The position numbers were made by a program, and so were the translations under genes. The notes under the pieces were generated by a model. That model was given only the letters and a program-made list of their open reading frames with translations. It was not told the origin of the DNA and did no database searches. From the NCBI GenBank assembly GCA_001465935.1, contig LNKV01000025.1, positions 391,609-455,608 of the forward strand: a stretch of DNA of 64,000 nt, written 5' to 3'. Numbering within the stretch: position 1 is the first letter of the stretch; each line of letters opens with the position of its first letter. Origin of the DNA: Clarireedia homoeocarpa. Taxonomy: Eukaryota; Ascomycota; Leotiomycetes; Helotiales; Rutstroemiaceae. Shown here piece after piece: positions 46,557 through 59,576 of this stretch.

Positions 46557-48167
46557 GATTGCTGTTGGTTGGTGAAGTTGAAAGATTGAAGTTGTGGAGG
46601 AAGTCGTAAATCCTCGTCGAGGGATTCAGACTCTGAACAGTGTACAGAGAACAAAGCTACTCTGAGGGACACAATGAATCAAGCAGGACCTTGATGATCA
46701 GTAAGTGTGATGGAGAGGGGAAGGGGATAGTTGTTTCGTGAATGCGACCGATGCAAGATCAAGATTCTTCTTTTTTTTTCCGTTCAAGGGAACGAGGTGA
46801 AAACAAATCTGATTGCGATCACTGGAGGTAACTCTCTGTGGCACAGAAAAGGCTCTGAAAGGAAATGATTATACAAGATTGCAGATATACTGCTATTGAA
46901 GATGTCCTTGAAGACAGATGATTCCTCCGCGACCACACGACAGCACAACAAGACGATCACACTATTCTTCTTTTGCTTCTTCTTTGTATTATTTTCCCTT
47001 CCAATACCTGATTCCAACCCCAGATATCCCAGCGGCGTCAATTATTAGCTTGTCTGGCGTTATGTTGAGGAGCAATTCGTGATGGCGTTGATGTCGGATT
47101 TGTAAGAGGGAAGTGGTGAATAGAAGTGAGATGAACTGACAAGAAGGATTTGAAGGGAAGGTGACAGAGTCTTTGTGCAGCAGAATAATGACTAATTATT
47201 ATACGCTAGAACTAATGCGGCGACTGATCGATCTTATCACTCACGTGGCGATAAGCTGATAATCTAAGCGAAGGCGAGAGAGAAAGCAAAATCCGATCTC
47301 CCCGTTCCAAGAGCCACGATGTAGTGCAATATTCCGCTTTCAGCCAACTTCATCAATCCCCTTCCCGAAACAGCGAAATCCTCCTCAACCACAGTATCAG
47401 CACCTCTGGATTCATTTATATTGTGACGGAAAGAGCCATTTGCTTAGGAAACTCGGCACATTCGCTCCAACGCAAACACTCACTCTCCTTCATTGCATCG
47501 CTGGCCGCCTCGTTCGTCCCACGATATGTATGGTCTATATTTTACTCTTCTCGTTGCTTCGCTAGACAAGCCATTCCTTTGACCTCGGAGTTGCACCCAT
47601 GACTTTCCACGGTAAATTAGCCGCAGATCTAATTCGAAGTAGTTGCATGTCGGCAGACATAAGTATGTGAGCGGCCCGCAAAGGGGTATGTGGTGTAAGG
47701 TAATACAATATTATGTGTGTGGGCGATTTCGTATGGACCTCCTTTCTTATGGGTAATATCCGGTCCATGAACAGAATGCCATGAGGGCGGCTGAAATAAA
47801 CATGATAGCTTCTCTGTTATGAAAATGTATGAACGTGTCGAAGTAGTGGAGGCATTGAGTGCTATCATTGGTTTGCCTAGATTGATTGGAATTCCTAGTT
47901 AGTTTTTTATCTGGCCATGGGTAATCTTAAGTAGCAATAGGTAGAAGAGGTAAACCGAGTAATATTTTCACGATCTGCATCAGACAGCGGATCCATATAT
48001 ATGTACCACAAATAAAAGCACGGGATATCTATTATACCACCACATTGTACCAATCAAGATCCCAATCCTACTCGTACTCCTAATCCCAAGTTTCCAAAAG
48101 CAACGCTGCGTAATCCATCATATTATATGTCATCATAAATCGTCACAATACCAGGGCAACGTCGATC
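46557..48167. other. Spacer between Mpe1 and the first C2H2 gene
   Basis: Its left end is the Mpe1 promoter. Short frames only; nothing recognised. Confidence 0.4.
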
Positions 48168-50096
48168 CTAATCCTCATCTTCCCCATCGGCATCAGCATC
48201 AGCATCTGTATCCGAGCCCAAACCAACATTAACACCACCAACAGAATGAACCCTCTCTTTCCCACCTCTCGCTACACCTACCCCACCCCCGCACAATCTC
48301 CAGCCTTTCCCTCCAACTCTTTCCACAATTCCCTCTCCCTCTGCCCACTCAATGAAAAGCTCATCCCCCTCTTGCCTTACTGCCCCACCACTCCCCTTCT
48401 CCTTTCCTTGGTCCTCTCTCTCACTCTCCTCCCCCACAGCAGCCAACTTCTCCAAATGCTTCCCTACATGCTCCATTCTGTCAGCCCAACATGCACCCCC
48501 CTCAAATTTCATCTCACACCCTTGCATCGCACAACCCAGTCTCCTCGGCGGGAGTCTCCTCACCCTCAAACAGCTCGTCTGCAACTTCTTTACCGTCTCC
48601 TCCCACTCCGGGTTTCGCTTCCCTTTCCTCTTGACATCAAAAGGTGCATGCATGCGTCGAAGATGCTGTGTGAAGAGATCCTTGCGATTGAATTCGGAAC
48701 CTTTGATGTCGCAGCTGGAGCTACAAGACTGGTTGATGCCTTTGGAATGAGAGTGGGAGTGAGAGGATAGAGGCACCTTTCCGCAGGAGCCAAGGGTGCA
48801 CACCCAGGCACTGAGGTTGAGGTGTTGAGATGAGACGTGGCGTTTCCATTCATTTTTGGACGCGAACGTGCTTTTGCACCCAGCGAAGGAGAACACGCAG
48901 ATGAAAGCACGGGTGTGCGCAGCCGCGATGTGGCGTTGTAAAGCGGTGTTGTCTTTGAGGGTGCTAAGGGAACAGATTTTGCAGACAAGGTGTCCAGATG
49001 GGGCGATCTTCATGGGGGACTTCGTCTTAGTTTTGGTTACTCGGTTGCGTTTGTTGTTTGGTGGGGAGATGGATTTGCTAGAAGGGCGTTTACGGGAGCT
49101 GTAGGAGGATCGGGGTTTGTAGTCGGTATCGGAGGGCTCTTCGTCATCTTCGATGGGTGGGATTACGATCTCATCTTCTGCCTCAGCGCCGATATCATCG
49201 TCTGGTTCTCCTTCGGCATCAATGTCGTCGTCGTCTGATGTGAAGACGGTGTCATTATTCGATGCCTGAACAGAGATAGCTTGTGGCGGAGATGCTGCAT
49301 CTCGAATCGATGCTCCTAATGCTTCGTCTCTGTAACTACTCACCAGACTAGGGTGTAAACTTTGGACGCGTGATTCAGATGATTGCATAGCGAAATCGGT
49401 TCGCATATCCATGTCGGCATATGCTTCGTCGGCTTCGAAGGTGACTTCCTGTAGATCGGCAAACCCTTGAACATCGCTGAGGTTGACACATGGGTATCCA
49501 GTTGGTCGAATGGTCTGAGAACCTAAGCTTTGTGTCCAAGTTGTGACATGTGGAGAAGAGTAATCATCTTGACCCTGTGAGGAATAATACCCTTCGTGAT
49601 ACAAATCATTTTCGGCTCCTGGGCTCCTGGTGCTGCTACAGTCGGAAGATAATTCTTGAGAGGTCGAGGGTGATCCGAACCGAACTCGAATATCTTGAGG
49701 TAACGCTGATACGGGCTCCAAAGATTTAGGAAATGGTGGACTGAACCTATCGAATTGGTTCATGGCTGAAACTGTAGTAAAGAAAGCACGCTGTGGTTCT
49801 GTGATGAATCGTTGTAAAGGTTGTTGCTCCTGTTCACACCTCCATTGGAAGTCCGACCGGTCTACCTGAGATTGACGAAGTAGAGGGTCAATGTTCGTAA
49901 TCCAAGCATTTTCGACTTCCCTATAATCTTCCTGGTGAATAGAATAGAGGTTGGGTTTGACATCTTGGGAGAAGGCTGACTCCAATTTGAAATATGGTAT
50001 AGTATCGTACTCCATGGTGTCGAAGCCAGTAAAGTCGTGCCTTTCTTCAACTTGGCCCCCAAGATTATAGAGTGAGTTGTGGTGAGGCGAAGTCAA
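48168..50096 (-). CDS. C2H2-type zinc finger protein (probable transcription factor)
   Basis: A single frame of 642 residues starting MTSPHHNSLYNLGGQ. The first 300 residues are acidic and Ser/Gln-rich. Next come a strongly acidic block (TSDDDDIDAEGEPDDD) and a basic nuclear-localisation-like stretch (KRPSSKSISPPNNKRNR). Zinc fingers follow: CKICSLSTLKDNTALQRHIAAAH, then a finger ending NEWKRHVSSQH and a third with FNRKDLFTQHLRRMH. A C-terminal block CLRVRRLPPRRLGC and WADRMEHVGKHLE follows. The last residues (DTDADADADGEDED) are encoded by a GATGCC repeat. The finger layout and the W-(A/T)-x-R-x-(E/D)-H-x-x-x-H segment are shared with the gene at 51986..54761. No partner or target can be inferred. 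Confidence 0.85.
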   Translation of the reverse strand: MTSPHHNSLYNLGGQVEERHDFTGFDTMEYDTIPYFKLESAFSQDVKPNLYSIHQEDYREVENAWITNIDPLLRQSQVDRSDFQWRCEQEQQPLQRFITEPQRAFFTTVSAMNQFDRFSPPFPKSLEPVSALPQDIRVRFGSPSTSQELSSDCSSTRSPGAENDLYHEGYYSSQGQDDYSSPHVTTWTQSLGSQTIRPTGYPCVNLSDVQGFADLQEVTFEADEAYADMDMRTDFAMQSSESRVQSLHPSLVSSYRDEALGASIRDAASPPQAISVQASNNDTVFTSDDDDIDAEGEPDDDIGAEAEDEIVIPPIEDDEEPSDTDYKPRSSYSSRKRPSSKSISPPNNKRNRVTKTKTKSPMKIAPSGHLVCKICSLSTLKDNTALQRHIAAAHTRAFICVFSFAGCKSTFASKNEWKRHVSSQHLNLSAWVCTLGSCGKVPLSSHSHSHSKGINQSCSSSCDIKGSEFNRKDLFTQHLRRMHAPFDVKRKGKRNPEWEETVKKLQTSCLRVRRLPPRRLGCAMQGCEMKFEGGACWADRMEHVGKHLEKLAAVGEESEREDQGKEKGSGGAVRQEGDELFIEWAEGEGIVERVGGKGWRLCGGGVGVARGGKERVHSVGGVNVGLGSDTDADADADGEDED

Positions 50097-51985
50097 TCTT
50101 CTACAAGTTCAAAGTGAAAGAGTTGAGCGACAGGTGGTAACTGTTTGTCCTTTTAACGATCCTACAGCAGAAATGAGTTTTTGTGTTCCATGAAATTGAT
50201 GGGCCAAAAACACAAAGACTGGAACAAACTCACAGTTTGACTTTCGAGAATTTCCACTGCAGCTGCAATACAATGAAACTCCAAGGAAAACAAACAAATG
50301 ATTCTGTACACGACGTATGGTTTATTTATGCACAGAGTGAATTCATAAATCAGCCCATTCAAGACTGACTTTGTTAAGGTTAAAAGTGATGGTGAATTGT
50401 GGTGGTCAGTCCTGGGGTGGAGCAACTCTCAGTTCGATAGGCGCAGTGAGGAGATGGAATTGTATGATATAGGAGTCGAGATGTAGCAGCAACACTAATG
50501 TATATGTGAACCAAGCCACCCTCCCCCAAGCGTTTCCTCCGCAAAATTCATGTACGGCACAGGTCACAACATACCCAAAACTGTGCCAGAAGAGCCGCAT
50601 TCTAATATATTCGTCGGCCGGTGAAGGATCTGCCTACCTTGAAGAATTTGGCAAAAAGTAAGTTTGATGTGCATACCCCTGAGGGGCCAAGATGAGTGAG
50701 TGTATCTAGATTGATTTCCTATAGGTGCTGCGCCTCCCATCGTCTTCCCTTATGAGCAGGGCACGGCATAGTTTAACCCACTTGGATTATTTGACCATTC
50801 GGATAGGTAGGTGGGCGCTGGCTCGAACCAGCCATCAGTGCAGGGCCGAACATTCTTTGCTTTTTCCCTTTGCGGGTGCTTTCACATGCATCCAATAAGG
50901 ACATCGGCTTCCCTGTCAGAAAAGGCGTAAGGCAGACAAGGCGACTGACTAGGCAGATCTCGACGTCAAAGGGAAAAATTGAAAGATATGCCTGTAAACC
51001 GACGCCCAGTCAACATGCATCAGAATAACCTGATTTCTAGTTCGACACGGTCTGTTCCTTTGAATGTGTTTGTTGTCTTCCGCGACGACGTTCGTGGCAC
51101 ACTTTGAAGGGGTCGCGCCGTTTGTGTGACATTGCTGATGAAGGTGTCCTTTTTTCTTCAGCCCCCACCAACATCTCCGTTGTTGGTTCAAATTCGACCC
51201 CAATTCAGGTTCTGGCTTCAAACAGGCTTCTCGTAAACACTCCCGGACAATACACTGATTGGTCCCTCGAATTATGATGGCTTTCATGAGCGCCTAGTGT
51301 TTGTTTGTTGTTTGATGACGAATTTAGGAAGGTGGTAATGGTGGTGGTGTAGTCATTGAAGGCATTGTTTGATTGACATATCCGGCACATCAAATCCTTT
51401 GACTTCATGACCCACCGAGTAGAAGCAGTGCGGGAGAAGTTTGGTATGACGAGCATGTACCTTCAGGACTCTTATTTGTGCAAGCCTCACTTTCCTGTTT
51501 ACTTCGCCCAATTTGTGCATGTGTGTGGGAGGGTGAGGGGGAGTGATAATCGAAGACTAGTCCTAATTCATTCACCGAAGAGAAAAGAGAAATGTACTGT
51601 AATGGTCCAGCAGCATGCGCCACGTGGGAACCTGCATAAGCTCTGTCCGGACCTATCATACTCTTTGGCGGCACACCACTGAACAGACATATTCGGTGGA
51701 GCGTAAGCTGCGGCTGAAAATCTGGCGGGTTAGCAGTGGCCGATATTCTCCTTCACTCTTTTTAAATTCCAACACGGTCAGTAAGTACCGGCCGGATATC
51801 AATGATACACTGGGTCAAAAGAGGGTGCTGTGCCTCTCAGTATATTAAAAAGGTGCCTGAGATGCAGAATCAAGCCTCTAAAAAAAGCCGTTATGTCCAA
51901 TACTTTTACAAGATCATCCCCAGTGCTGCATCGAGATGCCGTGAAACTCTAAGTATACCTTGCCCTTGTCAAAACCGTTGCGCAA
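50097..51985. other. Spacer between two C2H2 genes
   Basis: No gene recognised. A TTCGA-loop palindrome at about 50811..50826 was examined as a tRNA T-arm and rejected. Confidence 0.4.
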
Positions 51986-54761
51986 TTACCCTTTGAAACA
52001 GTCCTTCTTGCATTCGTGGCAAAAGCGATGCTCGCATGTAAAACAGACCTCAGTAAATGTATTACCTGCATCTTCTGAGCATTGACACTGCAGCATATTA
52101 GCGAAAGCTTCAAAGGCGCAGCAAATAACCTTACACAGTAATATACTGTCGTGATTTTGGTGAGCTTCTTCGGTCTGCCACCATCATCATTCCTTTCTCT
52201 TTTCCTAGATAGATTGGGCTTATCTCCATTTAGTATGATTGCGTTGGCGGGTGAATCTCCAGCGCTCCCCAGAGAATGAGGGGAGCTTCTACCTGAGCTA
52301 TCGGGGGAAGACGAAGTGCCGTCAGATACGTCACTTCCAGTAGGACTACCACCTATCGGTATATCGCTATTGACAGGAATCCAGTCTCGAATACTTTGAG
52401 CTGGGAGGCCTCGTCGGCCCATAAAATGATCATCTATATGATCAAAACGCTCTGTCCATGCATCAAGGCCTTTCTTTTTGAGCTCAACAAGCTTCTTGCA
52501 GAAACCGCACCAGAAACGTTCTTGAGAATTCCGCCCAATTCGGCAATCATGAAGTCTGACCTTAGATTCAGCATCTTTTATCTGATGCTCATTCTCTAGA
52601 TGTTGAGTGAAGTTAAGTCGACGATAACAGACTTTGGCACATTCACCTCCTTCAGGTTTCTCCACATTGCAACGCCAAGCCTCCTGTTGAAAATGTTGTG
52701 AGGTCTCATGGCGCTTCCAATCATTTTTACTTCCAAAATTTTTGTTGCAAGCTGGAAATGTGCAGCCGTACGGCTTCTTGTGACGTTTCATGTGTTTCCT
52801 ATCAGTTGTGAGCCATAGCCATCTTGCTTGAGATTGATATCCTACTTTAATTCGCAAGGTCTACCTTTGAAATTTTTGCAAACCGGACAGACGACTTGAT
52901 TTTCACTTTTATTGCTGGCGACCGAACCAGAGTTCTGTGTCCGAGGTGGATGTGATGGCTTACGAATTACGTAGCCCAATTTTTGGAGAGTTTTGAGAAC
53001 TTCAAGGGCTTTATCCTGAATTAGAGTATCTTCCTTGGAAACCGTTTGCTTATTAATTTGGTCAGAAGTTGCAGATGAGTTTTCATCTTGCATAGATACA
53101 CAGCAGTCGGTAGATGATGACCTCCCATTTGGTAAAATTTTCCGGCCAAGTGGCGATGCGCTAACGTCTGACACACTTTTGAGGTCAGCCAAAGCAGTCC
53201 TGATAACTTCCGTAAGAGTTGCATCCGTGGTTGATATGGCACCATGCCTTGTCGCCTTGGATGGATCAGGCAGTACGTTTGATTCCACTATTTGACGTTC
53301 CACATGGTCACGATGCGAAACTATCGTACTGTCACCTCCCACTGGGGCCGACAGAACACTTTCCAAAGAGATTTTGGTGATAACCTTCGTTGGATCACGA
53401 AGTAATTCAGATGGCTGAATAGTATCTAGGGAATGTGAACTTGAATCGGGCATATCAAGTTCAATGTTAGTGGTACAGTCCATGGGTTTGTTCTCTGGAA
53501 ATAGTGGCTTATCCGTGGGGTTGACCAAATCCTGGATCATTGGATACCATTTATTTTTATTCTCCGAAGGAAGATTCGGAACACTGCTATGCGCTACCTG
53601 TTTGGTATGTATCTCCTCTGGCTCAACGGATCTTGAGGTAGATGATGGCATCTGGTCCTGAGTAGATTCCGGAAGCTCCCAGAACTCAGCGCTACTATAG
53701 GTTAGTCACCATCCTCAAGACATCTAATAATATCATACCATCGAATAATGTTCTCGAAGTCTGATGTTTCGTTGGTAATTTTATGCACACGCTTCAGATG
53801 ACTCCGAAAATTATCAAGTCGTGGCCAAGCTTTATCCTTGGACTTACACCCAGATGTATGGCAATGGTACTTCTTTGTAGGCTCCGCTCTGGAGAGCGCA
53901 GCTGAGGGATGCTTACTTTTGACATGTCTCTCTAAATCATTAGTTGTGCTGAACCCCATGTCCCTTGTGCAGCCAGCGACTGTGCACGTGAAAGGTTTTG
54001 TATGTCGCAATTCATGCTTCCTGACTGTAGTTAGTGTATTGTGGGTATGATAGGATGGAGAAGATTCGGACATACTTCAATTCGGATTTCGTCTTCATTG
54101 TCTTGTTGCAGTCTGTACAGAAGAGCTGTGGTGTCTCCGTTGTTGGGACGTGTGATGGCCAAATATCTGTCATCCTTGTGTCCCGGGCTAGTGATATATC
54201 ATTCATCCCTTGGAACGACTGGAAATCAGCCGGATGGCCAGCCAGACTATGGCAGTCTTGGTCACGATCAGTAACATCGGCACTAAAAATCGAGGCATTT
54301 CCATCACTCCGTCTAGTTCCATATCCGGAATCGGATTGTGGTGGAGCACCAAATTGGAAGGCCGCATTCTCCAAAGGGTCTTGTCGATATTGTCCAAACG
54401 CGACGGGTGCGCGATTACCTGAGCGAACTCTTGCACTTGCCCGCTCATCTGTTATGCCTTCTGATATCCCTTTAGGGCACCAGGGCCCATTATCATCGGT
54501 ATACCATTGGACCAAAGGAGCCTGAGGGGTGATACGGTCCACTGGTAATTGCTGAATCCTTGCCATAGGTCCATATGCGGAATTCATATCAGGAAATGTA
54601 GATGGGAACACGGTAGATTCCCAAGCCACGGCTGAAGACGATGAAGGATTCGGCAGAGTCCTTGAATTGTTCAGATCAATCTCAATTGGTTGAGGTGGAA
54701 AATCCAAAGATGGTGGAGCCATCTCTCTAGAAGAAGCATATCCTGATTCCGAGGGATGCAT
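51986..54761 (-). CDS. Multi-exon C2H2 zinc finger protein (probable transcription factor)
   Basis: Five exons (54761..54076, 54020..53739, 53694..52846, 52798..52135, 52087..51986, minus strand) encode 860 residues. Introns are 44-55 nt. The N-terminus is Pro/Ser-rich. Fingers are CTDCNKTMKTKSELKKHELRH (joined across intron 1), CTVAGCTRDMGF with DLERHVKSKH, and CHTSGCKSKDKAW with NFRSHLKRVH. After a 280-residue linker come CPVCKNFKGRPCELKKHMKRH (joined across intron 3), CTFPACNKNFGSKNDWKRHETSQH and NFTQHLENEH. The end is a cysteine-rich tail (YYCCQCSEDAG, CFTCEHRFCHECKKDC). A possible upstream exon exists but does not join in phase (see findings), so the start is uncertain. Architecture suggests a nuclear DNA-binding regulator. 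Confidence 0.85.
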
Positions 54762-56435
54762 GGAAGGAGGTGAAGGGTAAAACTAAAATGAGACATTAGA
54801 TGCGCAATCAAGAAGGACTCTGCGAGGATTGAATGAATGTAAGGAAAGGTCGTACTGGGCGGATCGAATTCCCACCACGGGAATAGTTCGGTTGTGTCGA
54901 CATTGCTATCAAGCATCAGCTTAATGTACTGAGAACCATTTCCTCGAGTCGAAATGGACGAACCGACGAGCGACAATGAAGAATTTGACTAAAGTCAAGG
55001 AGAACAAATAGACCAGTGATTAATGATATTAATGAGATAATGAGATAATGAGATAATGAACATAGGATCCAGACAGAAACCCGTATACTGTAGTTCATTC
55101 AGAAAATTTGCAAGTACACCGTGCAACGTACGGGCCGCGAGTAAGGCATCTGAGGCCGATGGCTTGAGTGTCTACTCTACATACATGCAGCAGTGTAGCC
55201 GTGCAGCGGTCGCAGCGGTCGCAGCGGAAAGGGTACGATCAACCGTTGCGCGTGGATGGCGGAAAGCGAGCGGTGTTTTGATTTGACATCTGAAGATGAT
55301 GATAGAGAAGTGGTTCGCAAGAGGAGAAGCGACGTCCAGCGATAATAACTCGAGTCGGAACTATACCAGACTCTTTCTCTGGCGGAAAGAAAAGGGGAGC
55401 GTGAGCATGTGGGAAGGTGGTCGGGTACCCGTGTGTGCTTTTTGCAAGCTTGCGAGCGATGGATGCAACAGCTTCGGTGAGAGAATCGGGCGTTAATCCC
55501 ACTAATCCCACCACCTTACGAAGTGCGGTAATGGTTCGTTCGTGGAAATGCGGGAAGTGGAGAGATGGAGATATACGTCGGAGATAGAGAGATATCGATA
55601 TATCGATATTGAATCGTTTGCTATTATCCAAAAGGCATCTCGTCGAGCGGTGGCAAAGAGAAGAGGCAAATTGCAGTTCGACTTAATGGCAGTGAGGCTT
55701 CCTTTCCTTTACGTTGCCTTGCCCACCGGCCCTGCAACCTGCCCCGGGCCCCGGAAAATGAGGCGAGCAACCGAAACAGTCCGCGAAAATCGAAAAGAAA
55801 AGGGAAAACAGGAATGCCAGCCACTAACACCAACTGCCCGATCGAAGATTGGTCCTGGGCAGCCTCTTGCATTCCTGTGCCACCAAGCTTCAAATATTGT
55901 CTCCAATCCCTACGCCCGCTTTCTGATGATTTGCCAGCAAGGAATAGACAATTATCATGCAATAACATCTATCACGTGTCTGTTGTATGACTTCAGTTTA
56001 AATAAAATCTTCTGGCTGGGCGTCGCTTGCCGTGTGGAGTGGGGGAAAATTAAAGAAGAGAAGATACAGTAATCAGGCAAGAGAACATTGTCAGCGAGGC
56101 CGGGAAACAGGAAGGATGAAGACAGTCTAGGATAAGATCCGAGAATGCTAGGCATAATGAAAACCCATCCTAAGCAGATCATGATGGTATACACTTTGTC
56201 GCCAATACCGCCAAGCCCTAATGCAGCCCCCATTTCAGAGCTCTCACACGATCATACCAGTCTGATGCTGAATCTCCTTCTCTATTTGATTTGGGGCTAG
56301 ATAAATGCATCCAAACATATCGCACAACTACTATACACCTATACCCAATCCATCACCGCCACCATTCACATAGCATGGTCTGTAGTCTAATCTCTATCCC
56401 ACTCACTATATACACCATACATACTATGCAATCTT
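54762..56435. other. Spacer between the second C2H2 gene and the MFS gene
   Basis: Includes the probable 5' leader of the C2H2 gene, a GATAATGA tandem (about 55028..55056) and CGCAGCGGT triplets near 55205..55230. Long frames here (for example 55542..56072) have no protein-like features. Confidence 0.4.
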
Positions 56436-58643
56436 TCACACCCCTTGCGCCATGCCCTCTTCCCACTCCTCATTCTCAGCACCAATCTCATTGCCAACTT
56501 CTCTCACACGACTTCCAGTCTGCTCTTCTTTCAACTCGCCCTTCTCCCACCCAGTGCCCGCTTGAACCCCAATCATCACCAACGCCACCACTGTTGCCCC
56601 AATCCACAAAGCCTTTAGTCCTGAGACATAAGCATCAACTGCAATCTGCTTCTCAATCCCGTCCAGTGTCCCCACTAATGCCGGACTTCCTACTAGTTTT
56701 CTTACCAATTCTCTTCGTTCAGTAGTCATACCGCCGTTTTCTGTGAAACCTTTCTCTAGCGAAGATCTGATGACACGAACGAAGGCGCCCCCACCGATGG
56801 CAGAGCCGAACGAGCCAGCAAAGCCGCGGAATGTGGACAGCAGACTAGTCGATATGAAGTGTGTTGATGGTGGGGTGAGATGAAGGAGGTGGGCCAAGGT
56901 ATAGTTTAGAGCAGCACCAACTAGGGAGTATCAGTATCGAACGACGAGGTGACGAGTAATAAGATCACATGAATAGGAAATGAGCAATAATAGGTCAGAC
57001 AAAAATAGCGCATAGAAAGTGAAGAGCTGACTTACTGCAGAGGCCATTAAAGAATGCATTGAGAACATAGAGGGGTGCTGCAATAGTCGGCGTAGAAATC
57101 TGAGAAAAGATAAAGATGCTAATCGAGAATAGGAAGATGGACATGATCGATGGCCTGTATCATAGATTAGTAACGTGTCCTGACACCCTAGCATAGAATT
57201 TTGATTGCGAAAAATGATTGATGTGCCATAAATGGAGAAAACATACAGCCAAAAGCTCCCAGCCCTTTTAACATGCAACCAACCTGTAATGATACCTCCA
57301 AGGGCAAAGCCAAAATTGGTAGGAACCAAAATCGAGCCTGCGGAAGCTGGAGACCAACTGCGCACTGCAATAGCATACACAGGCGTGTAGAAGAGAACAG
57401 ACCATCTAGCAGACATAATTCCTAGCTGTGCGAAACATGAAAGGAGTGCGCCCCTCGACTTCAGAACTGCGATCGGTATTATAGGATCCTTAGCGATGCG
57501 GAGTTCGATATAGAGGAATACTATGAGAAGTAGAATGGAAATGAGAATTGGGAGCCAAGCGATTTCCGGAGAGGAAAGGCCAAAAAGAAAGAGGACGATA
57601 GTTGATATCTGGTCAATTTAGTAGAGTTCAAGGAGAATTGTGTGGACAACATACAAGAGCAATGGCCCCCAGATAATCAATCTTCGCAAGCTTTGATGTA
57701 ATGGATCCTTCGGCCATCTTTTGACTGGAAGTGAAGGACTTCGGTATACTGAAATAGATACCCATTCCGGCAAGTATGCCCAGTGGTCCCTGGATCAAGA
57801 ACAAAAATCTCCAGCCAGTAACAGACAACAAAGCGCCGGCCACAACCGCACCAAGAGATACGCCCAGGGTAAAGCCGGAGTTGACAAGTCCAATGAAGAC
57901 ACCTCTCCGTTTTCTGGACGTCAACTCTAGCACCAAAATGAAACTAATCGTCAAAATCCCAGCTCCACCTATCCCGCAGATGGCTCTGCCGATCAGAAAA
58001 GTCTTCAAATCAAGCGCCTGGGACGTAACAATCCCTCCGATGGCAAACATTACTGCAGCTATCATAATGCAAGTACGTGGTGAAAATATCTGTGCTAATC
58101 GAGCAGCAACTGGGGCCATTGAAGACATGGATATCTGGGAATGTCAGCACATGATCGTTAGGAATATAGGGGTACAGCTGCGTAACACACGAGGTAGGTA
58201 GACGTGAGCCAGCTTGCTTCAGCAAATGAGTCCAAATCTTCAGCAATTTTGGATTGTGTAGTTGTTATTCCGGACATGTTCGACGCTGTCATTATGTGTT
58301 AGCGTCACTGAGTCCCAATCCCTTCCATTTGGAATATGCTGATATGTGAAAGAAGGAGAGAAGATCAGTACTCACCTTGCAAGAAGATCAGCGCGAATAC
58401 GCTCAGTGATATGGACAGCCCTCTGAGGCTTCCAACGCGTTGGCTTGCCTTACTATCGTCGTCGTCGGCGTCTCCTTCCTCAGTCCGGCTCAGATCATCC
58501 CCTACCCCATTTATTAACGCGTCTCCTGTCCCTTGGTTTCCATCATGACTTCCAGAAGTCCTCAACAAAGGAGTCTGCTCGGTAGAGCTGACTGCGCTTT
58601 CATTTCCATTCACCTTCGCATGAAAGCCATTTCCTTCCCCCAT
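56436..58643 (-). CDS. MFS drug:H+ antiporter/vacuolar amino-acid transporter type, 14 predicted helices
   Basis: Six exons (58643..58376, 58285..58191, 58134..57655, 57608..57247, 57154..57036, 56920..56436, minus strand) encode 602 residues. An acidic tail of about 80 residues (TEEGDADDDDSKASQR) precedes the first helix (LSISLSVFALIFLQA). Then come NMSGITTTQSKIAEDL, the helix 2-3 loop region ARLAQIFSPRT, FLIGRAICGIGGAGIL, and the motif-C-like helix GLVNSGFTLGVSLGAVVAGAL with GWRFLFLIQGPLGIL. Later helices include LPILISILLLIVFLYIEL and ATVVALVMIGVQAGTG. This matches the DHA2-like Vba family (vacuolar basic amino acid or multidrug carriers). The start is the first ATG of the acidic tail; the frame is open further upstream but without ATG. 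Substrate unknown. Confidence 0.9.
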
Positions 58644-59576
58644 TCTGGTGCGTGCCTGCCAAGCTTTCGGCGCTGACACTGGTGGCTTGATTGCCACTTA
58701 CTTATTCGACCCGTCCGCGTACAGCAATATATCCAAATTCAAAGGCTGTTCTCGGCGATATGGGTGGAATGTTTATTTCTTGGATGGATTGTACAGTAAT
58801 TGAGATACATCTGAGATGGGAATGAATTCAGATAGAAAAGACAATAATGGATGAAAGACGTCAATTCCAAAGTATCAAAGCTCTGGTTGGTAAGCTCATT
58901 CGTTATCTCGGTACCCCGGCAGCAGGCATTAGAAGGTGGAATTTTGATTGCTCCATTCTCCGAAACGGCGAAACAAGCTATCAACCACATCTCTCAATTG
59001 TTTTTTTATTTTTCGAAAAGGAGTTTTCTGATTCGTGAATATATCATCGTTTTGATACTTTTCTTGTTCAAGACGCTTAACTTATTTCTTGCGCGATTGA
59101 AAGGCGACTCTGCGGGAAAGTTCAAAAGTGGCTAGATTCGTGATAAAGTTATCATCATTTCACCACATCATCAAAGCCTTACGTGCCAACACCATCAATC
59201 AAAAATTCAAATCCTACACTGGAGATCTCTTGCTTTGCCTTAAGAGAGATCAACTTTGTATTAAAGGTCTTGCAAATCCCATATCGAGGTGTCCCGGTGT
59301 AGCCAGGCTCACTGAGAACTAGGGGTATTCGACGACATGTTCTAGGGTTTCCAGCACTCCATGGCTATAGTACCTCAGACAAACCTCAACGCACAACCCT
59401 TTATATAACTATTTATACATACTTCTAGCACATACGACCATAGATCAAGGAGAATTGGGCAATCTGCATGTCCTACTGCCATCTGTTAGATGAAATGACT
59501 TAATTGATCTATCTAAACTATGGAAAATGGGAACCTTTTATAGGTATCCTGAATGAGTCCTTATAACTCGCGAATT
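58644..59576. other. Spacer upstream of the MFS gene
   Basis: No gene recognised; its left end is the MFS promoter. Confidence 0.4.

Noticed and set aside
50800..50830. tRNA-like T-arm (GGTTCGAGCC on the minus strand)
   Set aside because: Loop length is wrong and no D-arm, anticodon arm or acceptor stem can be folded around it.
55542..56072. 176-codon plus-strand frame
   Set aside because: Low-complexity start from a GATATCGATA run and no recognisable protein features.
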